A stretch of 64,000 bases of DNA from Arthrobacter sp. AQ5-05. GTDB taxonomy: Bacteria > Actinomycetota > Actinomycetes > Actinomycetales > Micrococcaceae. This document shows, piece after piece, positions 42,941 to 51,675 of this stretch. Made by a program: the position numbers and the translations under genes. Under the pieces are notes generated by a model. It had not been told where the DNA came from. It saw only the letters and a program-made list of their open reading frames with translations, and searched no databases. Numbering within the stretch: the first letter of the stretch is position 1; every line of letters starts with the position of its first letter. Where the stretch lies: contig NZ_QMKQ01000015.1 of NCBI RefSeq assembly GCF_003287975.1, positions 44,187 to 108,186 of the forward strand, given 5' to 3'.

Positions 42941-43486
42941 ATGTCCGAAACCCTGATCGAAAACACCCTGGATTCGGTTCGCGCCCAGAAGCTCACCGCA
43001 GCCGGTACCGCCTGGGGCGAGCGCATCTCGCAGAACACCGCCAGCGCGGCCCTGACCTTCAAGGCCGGCGGCGTGTCCACCGGATCGGTCTCCAGCGAGA
43101 TCACCGCCGGCAAGCACCGCTTCATCGTCGACGAGCCCGAGGCACTGGCCGGGGACGACGTTGCCGCCAGCCCCGTCGAGTTCGCCCTGGGCGCGCTGAT
43201 CTCCTGCCAGGTTGTGGTCTACCGCCTCTATGCGCACCAGTTGGGCCTGAAGATCGACTCGCTGGAGATCAACGCCGATGCGGATCTGGATGTGCGTGGG
43301 CTGTTCGGCATCGAGAAGACCATCCGCCCCGGCTTCGGCGAGGTCCGCCTCACCGTAAAGATCCAGGGCCCGGAAACCCGCGAGCGCTACGAGGAACTGC
43401 AGGCCACCGTGGACGAGCACTGCCCGGTGCTGGACATCTTCACCAACCCGACGCCGGTGAGCGTCGAACTGGTCACCGCAAGCTAG
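42941..43486 (+). CDS. OsmC-family thiol peroxidase-like protein
   Basis: This is a 181-aa protein of the OsmC/Ohr superfamily, which reduces organic hydroperoxides. The two cysteines expected for the redox centre are present in ALISCQVVVYRLYA and DEHCPVLDIF. The ATG at 42941 is chosen with AAAGGA 11 nt upstream; 16 more codons of open frame precede it. It is a single-gene unit ended by a strong hairpin. Subgroup (OsmC or YhfA-like) is not resolved. Confidence 0.85.
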   Translation: MSETLIENTLDSVRAQKLTAAGTAWGERISQNTASAALTFKAGGVSTGSVSSEITAGKHRFIVDEPEALAGDDVAASPVEFALGALISCQVVVYRLYAHQLGLKIDSLEINADADLDVRGLFGIEKTIRPGFGEVRLTVKIQGPETRERYEELQATVDEHCPVLDIFTNPTPVSVELVTAS

Positions 43487-43502
43487 CACAACCATGATCC
43501 GG

Positions 43503-43545
43503 CCGCGGGCCGGTGCCGATCGAGGGGATCGGCACCGGCCCGCGG
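43503..43545 (+). terminator. Bidirectional terminator osmC / aztD-like
   Basis: CCGCGGGCCGGTGCCGATC and its complement form a 19-bp perfect stem around a 5-nt loop, between converging genes. Confidence 0.85.
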
Positions 43546-43576
43546 TTCCTGGATTCCGCCCGCGCCCGGGTGCCGG

Positions 43577-44875
43577 TCATCCCTCGGTCGAGGTGATCTC
43601 GTTGGGCGCCTCGGGCAGGTCCACGGTGCCGGAGATCTTGCCGGTCTTCAGGTCCACGAGGTGCAGCTGCTTGCTTGCCGGTTCGGTGACGTAGGCGATT
43701 GAGCCCGAAACGTGCACCGCCGGGCGCGGCTGCTGCCAGTCGACCGGTTCCTCCCACGCCTCGACCACCGCAATGGCCCTCTTTTCCCTGCCCGTCTTCA
43801 CGTCGTAAACGTGTAGCTTGCCGTCGGTGCCCAGCAGCAGTGCGTCGCCCGAGGCGCTGCGGGCCAGGGAGCGGAACGAGTAGCTGTAGTCGATGTCGAT
43901 GAGCTTCAGGGAATTGGTGGCGGTGTCGGTCAGCGAGAAGGTGCGCGGGCGTTCGAGCTCCGCTTCCTTGTCCGTCTTGTAGTCCCCGAGCACCACGGTG
44001 GAGGCCTCGGATCCGGCCTGGTTTCCGATCCGCCCGTACGCGTCCGGGGCCTCGAGCTTGGCCATCTTTTCGCCCTTGATGACCAGGATGCCGTCCTCGC
44101 AACCCACCACCAGGGCCTCGTCCTTGGCGACCGCCTCGCCGTGGACACCCGGGCACTGCGTGGACCCGGCCACCATGGTGCGTCGGTGCCCGGCGTCCGG
44201 GGCGGAGAGCAGCTTCACCGCGTTGACGGCCTCCGCATTGCCGTCGGTGACCATCAGTGTTCCGTCCTCGCGCCGCACGGCCACACCGTGGTGGGCTTCG
44301 GGCAGTGCCACGTCGTCGGTGCGCGGCAATTCATGGTTGGCGAGCTTGGTGGATTCGAAGATATTGATCTTGCCGGTGGCGTCGTCGAAGAGAGCGGTGT
44401 GCCCGGCATGGACCACCGCGTGCCCGGGCTTCCCGGCCGGGAACACCAGCTCGGTCAGCGAGGGTTCGGAGGTGTAGTGGTGCGAGTGTTCCCCGTGCTT
44501 CTCGGACCAGGCACCGGCATCCAGGACCCTGAACCCCCCGGCGGTGGAGACAAGCACCCGGCGGCCGTCGCCGGCGGGGTTGACGCGGTTGAAACCCTCG
44601 AGCTTGTGCTCCGAGAGGACCGTTCCGTCGCGCGCATCGGCAACCAGCAGTCCCCCGTCGTAGGTCAGCACGAGCCGCGGCGTCGCGGAGCCAGCCTCGA
44701 ACACCGCCGGAGCCGGGGTAGATGGGACCTGCCCGGCCCCGGGCGCGCTGGAAGCGCATCCGGCCAACAGCGTCCCGGTGGCGATGAGCGCCAGGGCGCC
44801 GGCCTGGTTGCGCCACCGTCGGATGGCGGTTGGTGCATGGGCATGGAGCGTGGTGCGTGTTTTTTGTTGTGACAT
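43577..44875 (-). CDS. AztD-like zinc metallochaperone lipoprotein (beta-propeller)
   Basis: This is a 432-aa secreted lipoprotein with its lipobox at LLAGC (Cys about 40). The mature part consists of repeated WD/YVTN-like blades (RLVLTYDGGLLVADARDG, DGKLHVYDVKTGREKR). A His-rich loop EKHGEHSHHY near residues 124-133 resembles the flexible zinc-acquiring loop of AztD proteins, and the CPGVHGEA and HHGVAV segments also fit. It probably binds zinc outside the membrane and hands it to an importer not present in the window. A Zur-like box lies upstream. Confidence 0.75.
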   Translation of the reverse strand: MSQQKTRTTLHAHAPTAIRRWRNQAGALALIATGTLLAGCASSAPGAGQVPSTPAPAVFEAGSATPRLVLTYDGGLLVADARDGTVLSEHKLEGFNRVNPAGDGRRVLVSTAGGFRVLDAGAWSEKHGEHSHHYTSEPSLTELVFPAGKPGHAVVHAGHTALFDDATGKINIFESTKLANHELPRTDDVALPEAHHGVAVRREDGTLMVTDGNAEAVNAVKLLSAPDAGHRRTMVAGSTQCPGVHGEAVAKDEALVVGCEDGILVIKGEKMAKLEAPDAYGRIGNQAGSEASTVVLGDYKTDKEAELERPRTFSLTDTATNSLKLIDIDYSYSFRSLARSASGDALLLGTDGKLHVYDVKTGREKRAIAVVEAWEEPVDWQQPRPAVHVSGSIAYVTEPASKQLHLVDLKTGKISGTVDLPEAPNEITSTEG

Positions 44876-44895
44876 GGCGACAACGCTAAGCTAAA

Positions 44896-44910
44896 TGAGA
44901 ATGATTCGCA
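44896..44910 (-). promoter_or_regulatory. Zur-like box upstream of aztD-like gene
   Basis: TGAGAATGATTCGCA lies 21 bp upstream of the start codon. It resembles the actinobacterial Zur palindrome TGAAAATGATTTTCA (about 12 of 15 positions), which fits zinc-starvation control of the gene. It partly overlaps the likely promoter. Confidence 0.6.
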
Positions 44911-45153
44911 ACAGGGCGACTGGCAAGAAGTAGGTCTGCGTCCCTTTCCGCGTCGTGGCTGGTCAACGCCGCATCGGGCCGCACCTCGCGGAATTCCGGG
45001 CGTGGTCCGCGCCCGGTCCATCACCCGGGCAATCGTCAAAGAACCCTTTCACTCGAAGGTTCCGCTCGGTAGTATCAGCCCCATGTGCCCCCGGCCTGCG
45101 CCACCGGCCGGGAACACGCCACTCGTCCGTCACTTTTCTTGAGGGAGAACCAC

Positions 45154-46899
45154 GTGTCCGAGAAACATCATTTGCGGCGCAATGCCCTGGTCGCAGCCGC
45201 AGCACTCACGCTCATGGCCACCACTGCCGTTGCCGGGCCGGCCACGGCCGCCCCGGAGAAACCAAACGCACAGGGACAGGCCAACAAGCAGGAGAACACG
45301 CCGTCCACAACCATCGAACTGGTGGGCATCAACGACTTCCACGGCCGCATCGAGGCCAACGGCGCCGAGGCAGGCGCCGCAGTGCTGGCCGGAGCAGTGC
45401 AGGACTACAAGTCCAGGAACCGCAACACGCTCTTCGTCTCGGCGGGCGACAACATCGGCGCCTCCACGTTCACGTCCTTCTCCCAGCAGGACGATCCCAC
45501 CATCGACGCACTGAAGGCCGCCGGGCTTGACGCCTCCGCGGTGGGGAACCACGAGTTCGACCGCGGCTTCGACGACTTGCTCGACCGGGTCATCCCACGT
45601 TACGGGAACGGTGACGCGGCGGCCGGGGCCGACTACGCGTTGGGTGCCAACGTGTACCTGAAGGGAACCAAGACCCCGGCACTGAAGGAATACACGCTGC
45701 GGAAGCTCAACGGCGTCACCGTCGGGATGATCGGCACCGTGACGGACCAGACCGCCTCGTTGGTCACCCCGGCCGGCATTTCCGGGCTCGACTTCGGCGA
45801 CCAGGTCGAGGCGGCCAACCGGGTCGCCGCGCAACTGTCCGACGGTGACAAGTCCAACGGCGAGGCCGACGTGCTGGTGCTGCTCACCCACGAAGGCTCG
45901 TCAAGCAGCAATTGCGCCTCCATCGGCACCGAGGACACCTCCTACGGGGATTTGGTCCGCGAGACCTCGGGCGAGATCGACGCGATCATTTCGGGCCACA
46001 CCCACATCGGCTATTCCTGCGCCTACCCGGTCGAGGGCTGGGCCAAGGGGCTTGAGCGCCCGGTGCTCCAGGCGCACCAATACGGCACCACGCTGGACAC
46101 CTTGAAAATCACCGTCTCCAAGAAACACAAGCAGGTCACCGGCCTTGAAGGCGGGCTGATCTCGCTGACCACCATCGCCTCCGACGGCACCACCGTGCCG
46201 CGGTTCGAAGCCGTGCCCGAGGTCGCCACGATCGTGGAGGCGGCCAGCAAGCAAGCCGAGGTCGTCGGCGCCCAGAAGATCGGCAACATCAGCGCCAACA
46301 TCCTCCGCGGCGGAACCAACGGCTCGAACCGCGGCGTGGAATCCTCCCTGGGCAACCTGGTGGCCGACATGCACCTGTGGGCGACCTCCAACGAGAACTT
46401 CGGCGGCATCCCCGCACAGATCGCCTTCATGAATCCCGGCGGCCTGCGCGCGGACCTGCTCTACGGCACGGACGGAACCGTGACCTACAAGGATGCGGCT
46501 TCGGTGCAGCCCTTCGGCAACACGCTGTTCACCATGGATTTGACCGGCGCGCAGATCAAGTCGGTGCTTGAGGAGCAGTGGCAGCCCGACGGTGCGAGCA
46601 GACCCAAGCTGCATCTGGGCATCTCCGGGGGCTTCAGCTACACCTACAACCCGAATGCGGCGCGCGGTGAGCACATCACCTCAATGAGCCACCGGGGGGA
46701 GCCGATCGCCAACGACACGGTGTTCCGCATTGTCACCAACTCGTTCTTGGCCACCGGCGGAGACAACTTCTTCACCTTCGCCCAGGGCACCAACGTGGCG
46801 GATTCGGGCCAGATCGACCTCGTGGCCGGCATCGAGTACTTCCAGTCCCACCCCATGGTGGATCCGGCACCGCTGGGCCGCGCCCAAATCGCCCAGTAG
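45154..46899 (+). CDS. Secreted bifunctional 5'-nucleotidase/2',3'-cyclic phosphodiesterase (UshA family)
   Basis: This exported metallophosphoesterase, 581 aa, has a signal peptide at about 1-34 ending near AVAGPATAA. Metal-binding motifs are INDFHGR, SAGDNIG, AVGNHEFDRG and SGHTHIGY, and the C-terminal substrate domain includes SSLGNLVADM, FMNPGGLRAD and FGNTLFTMDLTG. It dephosphorylates extracellular nucleotides. The GTG at 45154 has GAGGGAG 7 nt upstream; the longer frame from 45085 is not supported. No LPxTG anchor is seen, so the enzyme is probably released. A terminator follows. Confidence 0.9.
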   Translation: MSEKHHLRRNALVAAAALTLMATTAVAGPATAAPEKPNAQGQANKQENTPSTTIELVGINDFHGRIEANGAEAGAAVLAGAVQDYKSRNRNTLFVSAGDNIGASTFTSFSQQDDPTIDALKAAGLDASAVGNHEFDRGFDDLLDRVIPRYGNGDAAAGADYALGANVYLKGTKTPALKEYTLRKLNGVTVGMIGTVTDQTASLVTPAGISGLDFGDQVEAANRVAAQLSDGDKSNGEADVLVLLTHEGSSSSNCASIGTEDTSYGDLVRETSGEIDAIISGHTHIGYSCAYPVEGWAKGLERPVLQAHQYGTTLDTLKITVSKKHKQVTGLEGGLISLTTIASDGTTVPRFEAVPEVATIVEAASKQAEVVGAQKIGNISANILRGGTNGSNRGVESSLGNLVADMHLWATSNENFGGIPAQIAFMNPGGLRADLLYGTDGTVTYKDAASVQPFGNTLFTMDLTGAQIKSVLEEQWQPDGASRPKLHLGISGGFSYTYNPNAARGEHITSMSHRGEPIANDTVFRIVTNSFLATGGDNFFTFAQGTNVADSGQIDLVAGIEYFQSHPMVDPAPLGRAQIAQ

Positions 46900-46911
46900 G
46901 CAGGGCAGGAG

Positions 46912-46948
46912 AAAGCGACCTTCCGCACAGCGCGGAGGGTCGCTTTTG
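46912..46948 (+). terminator. Terminator after 5'-nucleotidase
   Basis: AAAGCGACC-TTCCGC and GCGGA-GGGTCGCTTTT form an imperfect stem ending in a T-run. It starts about 13 bp after the stop codon. Confidence 0.85.
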
Positions 46949-47564
46949 CCTGCCGAGACCAGTCGACGCGGCAGGATCCCGTCTTCGCGCTCCCGGCGAT
47001 TCCCGGGCCAGGCACCGCCCCGGCAGCCATTGCGACCCGGACTCCTCCGTGGCTGATCCCGGAGATTCCGCGAGCCGCCATCCGGGCCGCGGGCGCCGCC
47101 AACCGACCGGGGCCCAACGATCGGCTCGATTCCTCCTTTGTGACAATTACGCGTCATAATAAGACGAATCCACAACTTCAAAAGTGGTGTCGCCTTCAGG
47201 ACCAAGGGCCCTTGGCCGGTGGTTGAAGACGACGCATGAGAGTCCGACAGACTCCAGGTCAACGACTGTGGCATGGTCTTGATCCAGTTAGACCACCCGC
47301 CGGGAAGCCGTCTGTGCATCAGCAACGCTATGTCTTGGAACACGCAAGAGTAAGGCCAATCATTCCATCATCTGGGGCTCGCGGCCCCGGATTCGCACCG
47401 CCGCCGCTCGTGCGCTACTGTCCCCCGGCATCCAAAACAGCTACTTTTCCGGCTTTTGCCGTCGACCACGCGACGACCCCGGACGCCTCGCCCGGACCGG
47501 TGCAGACAGCGCCCGCAGACGTCCATGTGAGCCGGGTCGCATCGTCGCCCCTTGGTGGTGTTGC
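46949..47564 (+). other. Long non-coding leader region upstream of lysP-like gene
   Basis: This 616-bp stretch has no convincing gene. From about 47150 it shows several potential stems: CCAC...GTGG near 47170-47190, the perfect palindrome CCAAGGGCCCTTGG (47202-47215), a CGGTGGT/ACCACCCG pairing across about 47216-47300, and GGGGC/GCCCC near 47372-47387. It could be a structured 5' leader for the permease. It does not match a riboswitch core that I can recognise, and I looked specifically for a lysine element. Confidence 0.4.
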
Positions 47565-49124
47565 ATGACATCCATGAGCAGAACTTCAACAGAACCCCGT
47601 CCGGATACAACGGCGCCGCCGGCAATTTCCCTGGCCACCGGGGTCGACGCCGGCCCCGGCAAGCCGGACAACGAACTCAAGCGCGGACTCAGCAGCCGCC
47701 ACCTGCAGATGATCGCCATCGGCGGTGCGATCGGCACCGGGCTGTTCGTCGCCTCCGGCGGCACGATCTCCCAGGCCGGCCCCGGCGGCGCCCTGGTCGC
47801 CTACGCGCTGGTCGGCCTGATGGTGTTCCTGCTGATGCAGTCCCTGGGCGAGATGGCAGCCAAGATCCCGGTCGCCGGTTCCTTCCAGACCTTCGCCACC
47901 CGCTTCGTGTCCCCCTCCTTCGGGTTCGCGATCGGCTGGAACTACTGGTTCAACTGGGCCATCACGGTGGCCGCCGAACTGGTTGCCGCGGGGATCATCA
48001 TGGACTTCTGGTTCCCGTCGGTGCCCGGCTGGGTCTGGGCCGGGGTGTTCCTTCTCGTGCTCACCGGCCTGAACGCCCTGTCGGCCAAGTCCTTCGGCGA
48101 GTCCGAGTTCTGGCTCTCGCTGATCAAGGTCGCCGCCGTGGTGCTGTTCCTGATCGCCGGCGTGCTGATGATCTTCGGCATCCTGGGGGACAACTCCCCC
48201 GGGCTGAGCAACTGGCAAGACCGCGAGGACGTGTTCCACGGCGGCTGGGTCTCGATCATCTCGGTCTTCATGATCGCCGGCTTCTCCTTCCAGGGCACCG
48301 AGCTGGTCGGCGTTGCCGCCGGCGAGGCGAAGAACCCGCGGCGCGAGGTCCCGCGGGCCATCCGCACGGTCTTCTGGCGCATCATGCTCTTCTACATCGG
48401 TGCCATCTTCATCATCGGCTGCCTGGTCCCGTTCACCGATCCGAGCCTGCTGGCCTCCGGCGAGGCCGATGTCGCTGCGTCCCCGTTCACCCTGGTCTTT
48501 TCCCGCGCGGGCATTGCCTTTGCCGCGGCGCTGATGAACGCGGTCATCCTCACCGCCATCCTGTCGGCCGGCAACTCCGGGCTGTATGCCTCCACGCGCA
48601 TGCTTTATTCCATGGCCCACGACGGCAAGGCACCGAAGATCTTCGGCCGGACCAACTCGCGCGGCGTGCCGATTCCGGCGCTGCTGGCCACCGCCGCGGT
48701 GGGACTCTTCGGGTTCCTTTCGGCCATCGTCGGACAAGGCGCCGCCTATGCCTGGCTGTTGAACGTCTCGGGCCTGTGCGGCTTCATCGTATGGGCCGGG
48801 ATCGCGATCTCGCACTACCGCTTCAGACGCGGATTCCTGGCCCAGGGCAACAAGACCAGCGACCTGCCCTACCGTGCCGCGCTCTTCCCCATCGGCCCGC
48901 TGCTGGCCTTCGCGGTGCTGATCCTGGTGATCGCCGGGCAGAACTACGAGGCGGTGCTTGCCGGGCGGGGCATGGAGGTGCTCTCCTCGTACATCGGCCT
49001 GCCGATCTTCCTCGGCCTGTGGCTGGTGCACCGATTTGTCACCAAGTCCAAGGTCGTTCCGCTGCTCGAGATGGATCTGACGGCACCCCCGGGCCTCGAG
49101 GACGAGCTCGCTTCCCAGCGCTGA
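47565..49124 (+). CDS. Amino-acid permease, LysP-like (APC family)
   Basis: This is a 12-TM amino-acid/proton symporter of the AAT group, 519 aa. It begins after a polar N-terminus with RHLQMIAIGGAIGTGLFVASG and continues with LGEMAAKIPVAGSFQTFA and NYWFNWAITVAAELVAAGIIMDFW. This wording is typical of the lysine-specific permease LysP. The later SFQGTELVGVAAGEAKNPRREVPRA block is also standard. Start candidates are the ATGs at 47565 and 47574; neither has a strong ribosome site. It converges with a CynX-type MFS gene. Confidence 0.85.
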   Translation: MTSMSRTSTEPRPDTTAPPAISLATGVDAGPGKPDNELKRGLSSRHLQMIAIGGAIGTGLFVASGGTISQAGPGGALVAYALVGLMVFLLMQSLGEMAAKIPVAGSFQTFATRFVSPSFGFAIGWNYWFNWAITVAAELVAAGIIMDFWFPSVPGWVWAGVFLLVLTGLNALSAKSFGESEFWLSLIKVAAVVLFLIAGVLMIFGILGDNSPGLSNWQDREDVFHGGWVSIISVFMIAGFSFQGTELVGVAAGEAKNPRREVPRAIRTVFWRIMLFYIGAIFIIGCLVPFTDPSLLASGEADVAASPFTLVFSRAGIAFAAALMNAVILTAILSAGNSGLYASTRMLYSMAHDGKAPKIFGRTNSRGVPIPALLATAAVGLFGFLSAIVGQGAAYAWLLNVSGLCGFIVWAGIAISHYRFRRGFLAQGNKTSDLPYRAALFPIGPLLAFAVLILVIAGQNYEAVLAGRGMEVLSSYIGLPIFLGLWLVHRFVTKSKVVPLLEMDLTAPPGLEDELASQR

Positions 49125-49144
49125 GCAAGCGGGTCTCCGGCGGG

Positions 49145-50389
49145 CTATGGGACGCGCTGCACGACTGCCCGCCGGTAGCCGCTGGCCACCACGCCAAGCC
49201 AAAGCATCAGTCCGGTGACCCCGATGAGCAGCACCAGCGGCACGGTCCAGGAACCGGTGAGCGAATACAGCAGGCCCATGCCAAAGGGGCCGCTGGTGGC
49301 CACCAGGTAGCCCAGAGACTGGGCCAGGGTGCTCATGGCGGTGGTTTCCTCGGAGTTCTCGCCACTGAAGGAGATCACCAGCAGCACCAGCGGGAAGATC
49401 GAGAACCCGATGCCCAGCACCACCGCGCACAGCCAGGCCAGCGACAGCGGCAGCCACACCAACCCGGTCAGGCCCGCGGCCGCGGAGATCGAGGTCAGGA
49501 AGAATGCCCCGCGGAGCATGCCGTGCTTGTTCACCAGCCACAGCGAGAACATCGTGGCCGGGATCGACATCACCTGCAGCACACCCAGGATGACTCCGGC
49601 ATCGGCCGCGGCCATGGACCGGGAAATCAGGATGGTGGGCAGCCAGCTCATGATGGCGTAGGCCAGGATCGCCTGGGCACTGAAGAGCCCGGTGATGACC
49701 AGGCCGCGCTTGGTTCGGATCAGCGAGAACGGGCTAATGCCCGACGTGGCCGGTGCGGCCGGGCGGTCGGCGCGCGCCATCAGCATGAAGGGCAGGAATG
49801 CCAGCGCCGCGGCGGCCGCAAGGATGCTCCAGGTGGCCAGCCCCAGCGTCGGGGAGCCCGCGGCCAGGGCCAGCGGAACGCTCAGCGCCGAGGCCGCGGT
49901 GGCCCCCAGCGACATGGTGATCGTATACAGCCCGGTCATCAGCGAAGTCTTCTGCGCGAAGTTCTCCCGGATGAACGAGGGCATGGAGACGTTGCACAGC
50001 GCCAGGCCGCACATCGCCGCCACCGTTCCGGCCAACAACGCCCAGGTGGTGGGCAAGGCGCGGAAGGCCAACCCCACGCTGAGCAGGCAGAGTGCGAAGA
50101 GGATCGTTCCGCTCAGGCCCAGGCGCCGGGCCAGCCAGGCGGTGCTCAACCCGGCCGCGGCGAAGACCAGGGTGGGGATGGAGGGCAGCAACGCCGTGAC
50201 GAACGCCCCGTAGCCCAGGAACTCCTGCAGGTCCAGGAAGAGCGGTGCGGCGCTGGTGATCCCGGCCCGCAGGTTCAGGCCGATCAGCACCACCGCCAGG
50301 ATCGAGAGCACCATGAACCCGCGGGATCCCGATCTCGGCGTGGGTGGTGAACCGGCGTTCCCGGCTGCGGATTTTTCCTTCTCGGACAT
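49145..50389 (-). CDS. MFS transporter, CynX/NimT-like
   Basis: This 414-aa major facilitator protein of the cyanate/nitroimidazole-type permease group has about 12 helices. It starts with SILAVVLIGLNLRAGITSAAP (the NLR motif is typical of CynX), followed by GLSTAWLARRLGLSG, ALCNVSMPSFIRENF and a large central loop before SLIRTKRGLV. The ATG at 50389 is used; a GTG two codons upstream is possible. The substrate cannot be inferred. It converges with the LysP-like gene, leaving about 20 bp. Confidence 0.82.
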   Translation of the reverse strand: MSEKEKSAAGNAGSPPTPRSGSRGFMVLSILAVVLIGLNLRAGITSAAPLFLDLQEFLGYGAFVTALLPSIPTLVFAAAGLSTAWLARRLGLSGTILFALCLLSVGLAFRALPTTWALLAGTVAAMCGLALCNVSMPSFIRENFAQKTSLMTGLYTITMSLGATAASALSVPLALAAGSPTLGLATWSILAAAAALAFLPFMLMARADRPAAPATSGISPFSLIRTKRGLVITGLFSAQAILAYAIMSWLPTILISRSMAAADAGVILGVLQVMSIPATMFSLWLVNKHGMLRGAFFLTSISAAAGLTGLVWLPLSLAWLCAVVLGIGFSIFPLVLLVISFSGENSEETTAMSTLAQSLGYLVATSGPFGMGLLYSLTGSWTVPLVLLIGVTGLMLWLGVVASGYRRAVVQRVP

Positions 50390-50552
50390 CCTCACAGGGT
50401 ACTGGGCAAGTCCTTGCCGACGCGTGCGTGACGGCGGCAGGATTGCTCACATCCAGCGGCGTGACGCCGAGGCCGCGCCCGTGGTGGTGCACCGACCGTT
50501 TCCCGCGCCCTGCCTCCGAGCCGGCACTTGGGGGTCGCGAGGCGGAGCCGAC

Positions 50553-51158
50553 CTACCGCGGTGGAGTTCCGGCAGCAAGCCATTGGCGAACTTGCTCCTC
50601 GGCCGCGCCAAGCGTGGCCAGTGCCTCGGCCAGGTCCAGCCGCGCCAGGAGCAGCGCGCTCATGGTCATCCCGGCCACGATTCGGGCACGGGCGAGAACC
50701 AGCGGCTCGGCCTGCTCCCGGTCCGCCGCGCGCAGGGCGGCGGCCACGCCGTCGCGCAACTCGATCTGGTATCCGTAGATCAGAACCCTCAGCGCGTCAT
50801 CGCTTCCCGCGATGCCGGCCGCGGTGTTCAGCAGCAGGCAGCCCCGGTTCGCGGTTTCGTCCGGGGTCTTCGCCAAGGCGTCCGCCAGGGACTTCAGGTA
50901 GGTTGAAACGCCCCCGCCGGGGTGCGTTGTGCTGTGCAGCAGGCCCAGACGGGGTCGCAGGACCCTGTCCATGTAATCCTGGATCACCGCGTCGAAAAGA
51001 CCCCGCTTGGAACCAAAGCCGTGGTAGATGCTGGAGCGGCCCAGGCCCGTGGCGGATTCGAGGTCCGAGATCGACGTGGCATCAAACCCCTTGTTCCAGA
51101 AGACGAGACGGGCATCGCCGAGCGCCTTGGTGGTGTCGAATTCCTGTGTTCTGGCCAT
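50553..51158 (-). CDS. TetR-family transcriptional regulator
   Basis: This 201-aa repressor has an N-terminal HTH: GDARLVFWNKGFDATSISDLE, then ATGLGRSSIYHGFGSKRGLF. A helical ligand domain with RGCLLLNTAAG follows, as in AcuR/NemR-like regulators of electrophile responses. The ATG at 51158 marks the domain start; the open frame to 51221 runs into the operator. It is divergent from the DUF1304/oxidoreductase operon across a 90-bp region that holds a large palindrome, so autoregulation and control of that operon are likely. Confidence 0.88.
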   Translation of the reverse strand: MARTQEFDTTKALGDARLVFWNKGFDATSISDLESATGLGRSSIYHGFGSKRGLFDAVIQDYMDRVLRPRLGLLHSTTHPGGGVSTYLKSLADALAKTPDETANRGCLLLNTAAGIAGSDDALRVLIYGYQIELRDGVAAALRAADREQAEPLVLARARIVAGMTMSALLLARLDLAEALATLGAAEEQVRQWLAAGTPPR

Positions 51159-51175
51159 GAGGCCCGCCCCCTGCT

Positions 51176-51221
51176 TTGTGTAACGGTCATTCCAGTATAT
51201 ATTGGAACGACCATTACACAA
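51176..51221. promoter_or_regulatory. TetR operator palindrome
   Basis: TTGTGTAACGGTCATTCCA (51176-51194) and TGGAACGACCATTACACAA (51203-51221) are inverted arms matching at 17 of 19 positions around an AT-rich 8-nt spacer (TATATA). They sit in the divergent promoter between the TetR gene and the DUF1304 gene. Confidence 0.8.
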
Positions 51222-51247
51222 TCACTCTTTCAACCGGGGCGCACCAG

Positions 51248-51637
51248 ATGCTGTTGACCGCCATGATCTTCGCGGGGATTGCCGCAGCAATCCATGTCTA
51301 CATATTCGTGCTCGAATCCCTGCGTTGGGACCGCCCGTCCACACGCAGGACCTTCGGGATCAAGTCGGATGCCGAAGCAAGCGCGACCAAGCCCCTGGCG
51401 TTCAACCAGGGTTTCTACAACTTGTTCCTGGCCGTCATCACGGTCGCGGGCATGGCCCTGGTGCTTGCATCGTCGGCCACGGCCGGAGCGACGCTGATCT
51501 TTGCCGGCGCGGGCTCGATGGTGGCGGCGGGCCTGGTCCTGTTCCTGTCCTCGCCCAAGCTCGCCCGTGCGGCATTGTTCCAACTCACCGCGCCCGCCCT
51601 GGCCATTATTTTCGGCTTGCTGGCCTTCACCCGCTAA
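51248..51637 (+). CDS. DUF1304 family membrane protein
   Basis: This 129-aa protein has four hydrophobic helices matching the DUF1304 pattern (IHVYIFVLESLRWDRPSTRRTFG, then FNQGFYNLFLAVI). It is an inner-membrane protein of unknown function that often accompanies oxidoreductases under TetR control. The ATG at 51248 is used; the upstream extension crosses the operator. It lies 38 bp upstream of the NADP-dependent oxidoreductase gene in the same operon. Confidence 0.82.
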   Translation: MLLTAMIFAGIAAAIHVYIFVLESLRWDRPSTRRTFGIKSDAEASATKPLAFNQGFYNLFLAVITVAGMALVLASSATAGATLIFAGAGSMVAAGLVLFLSSPKLARAALFQLTAPALAIIFGLLAFTR

Positions 51638-51675
51638 TTTCCCCCAATTCCCCACCTACAAGGAGGGCCTTCCTC

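Noticed and set aside
46644..47343. Minus-strand open frames after the 5'-nucleotidase gene
   Set aside because: They overlap the nucleotidase 3' end and its terminator and have no recognisable protein features.
47150..47564. Lysine riboswitch upstream of the LysP-like gene
   Set aside because: The conserved L-box core segments are not visible; only generic stem potential remains.
47552..50350. 932-aa open frame on the plus strand
   Set aside because: It overlaps the LysP-like gene in another frame and the CynX-like gene antisense; the translation is Arg/Gly/Gln-rich.
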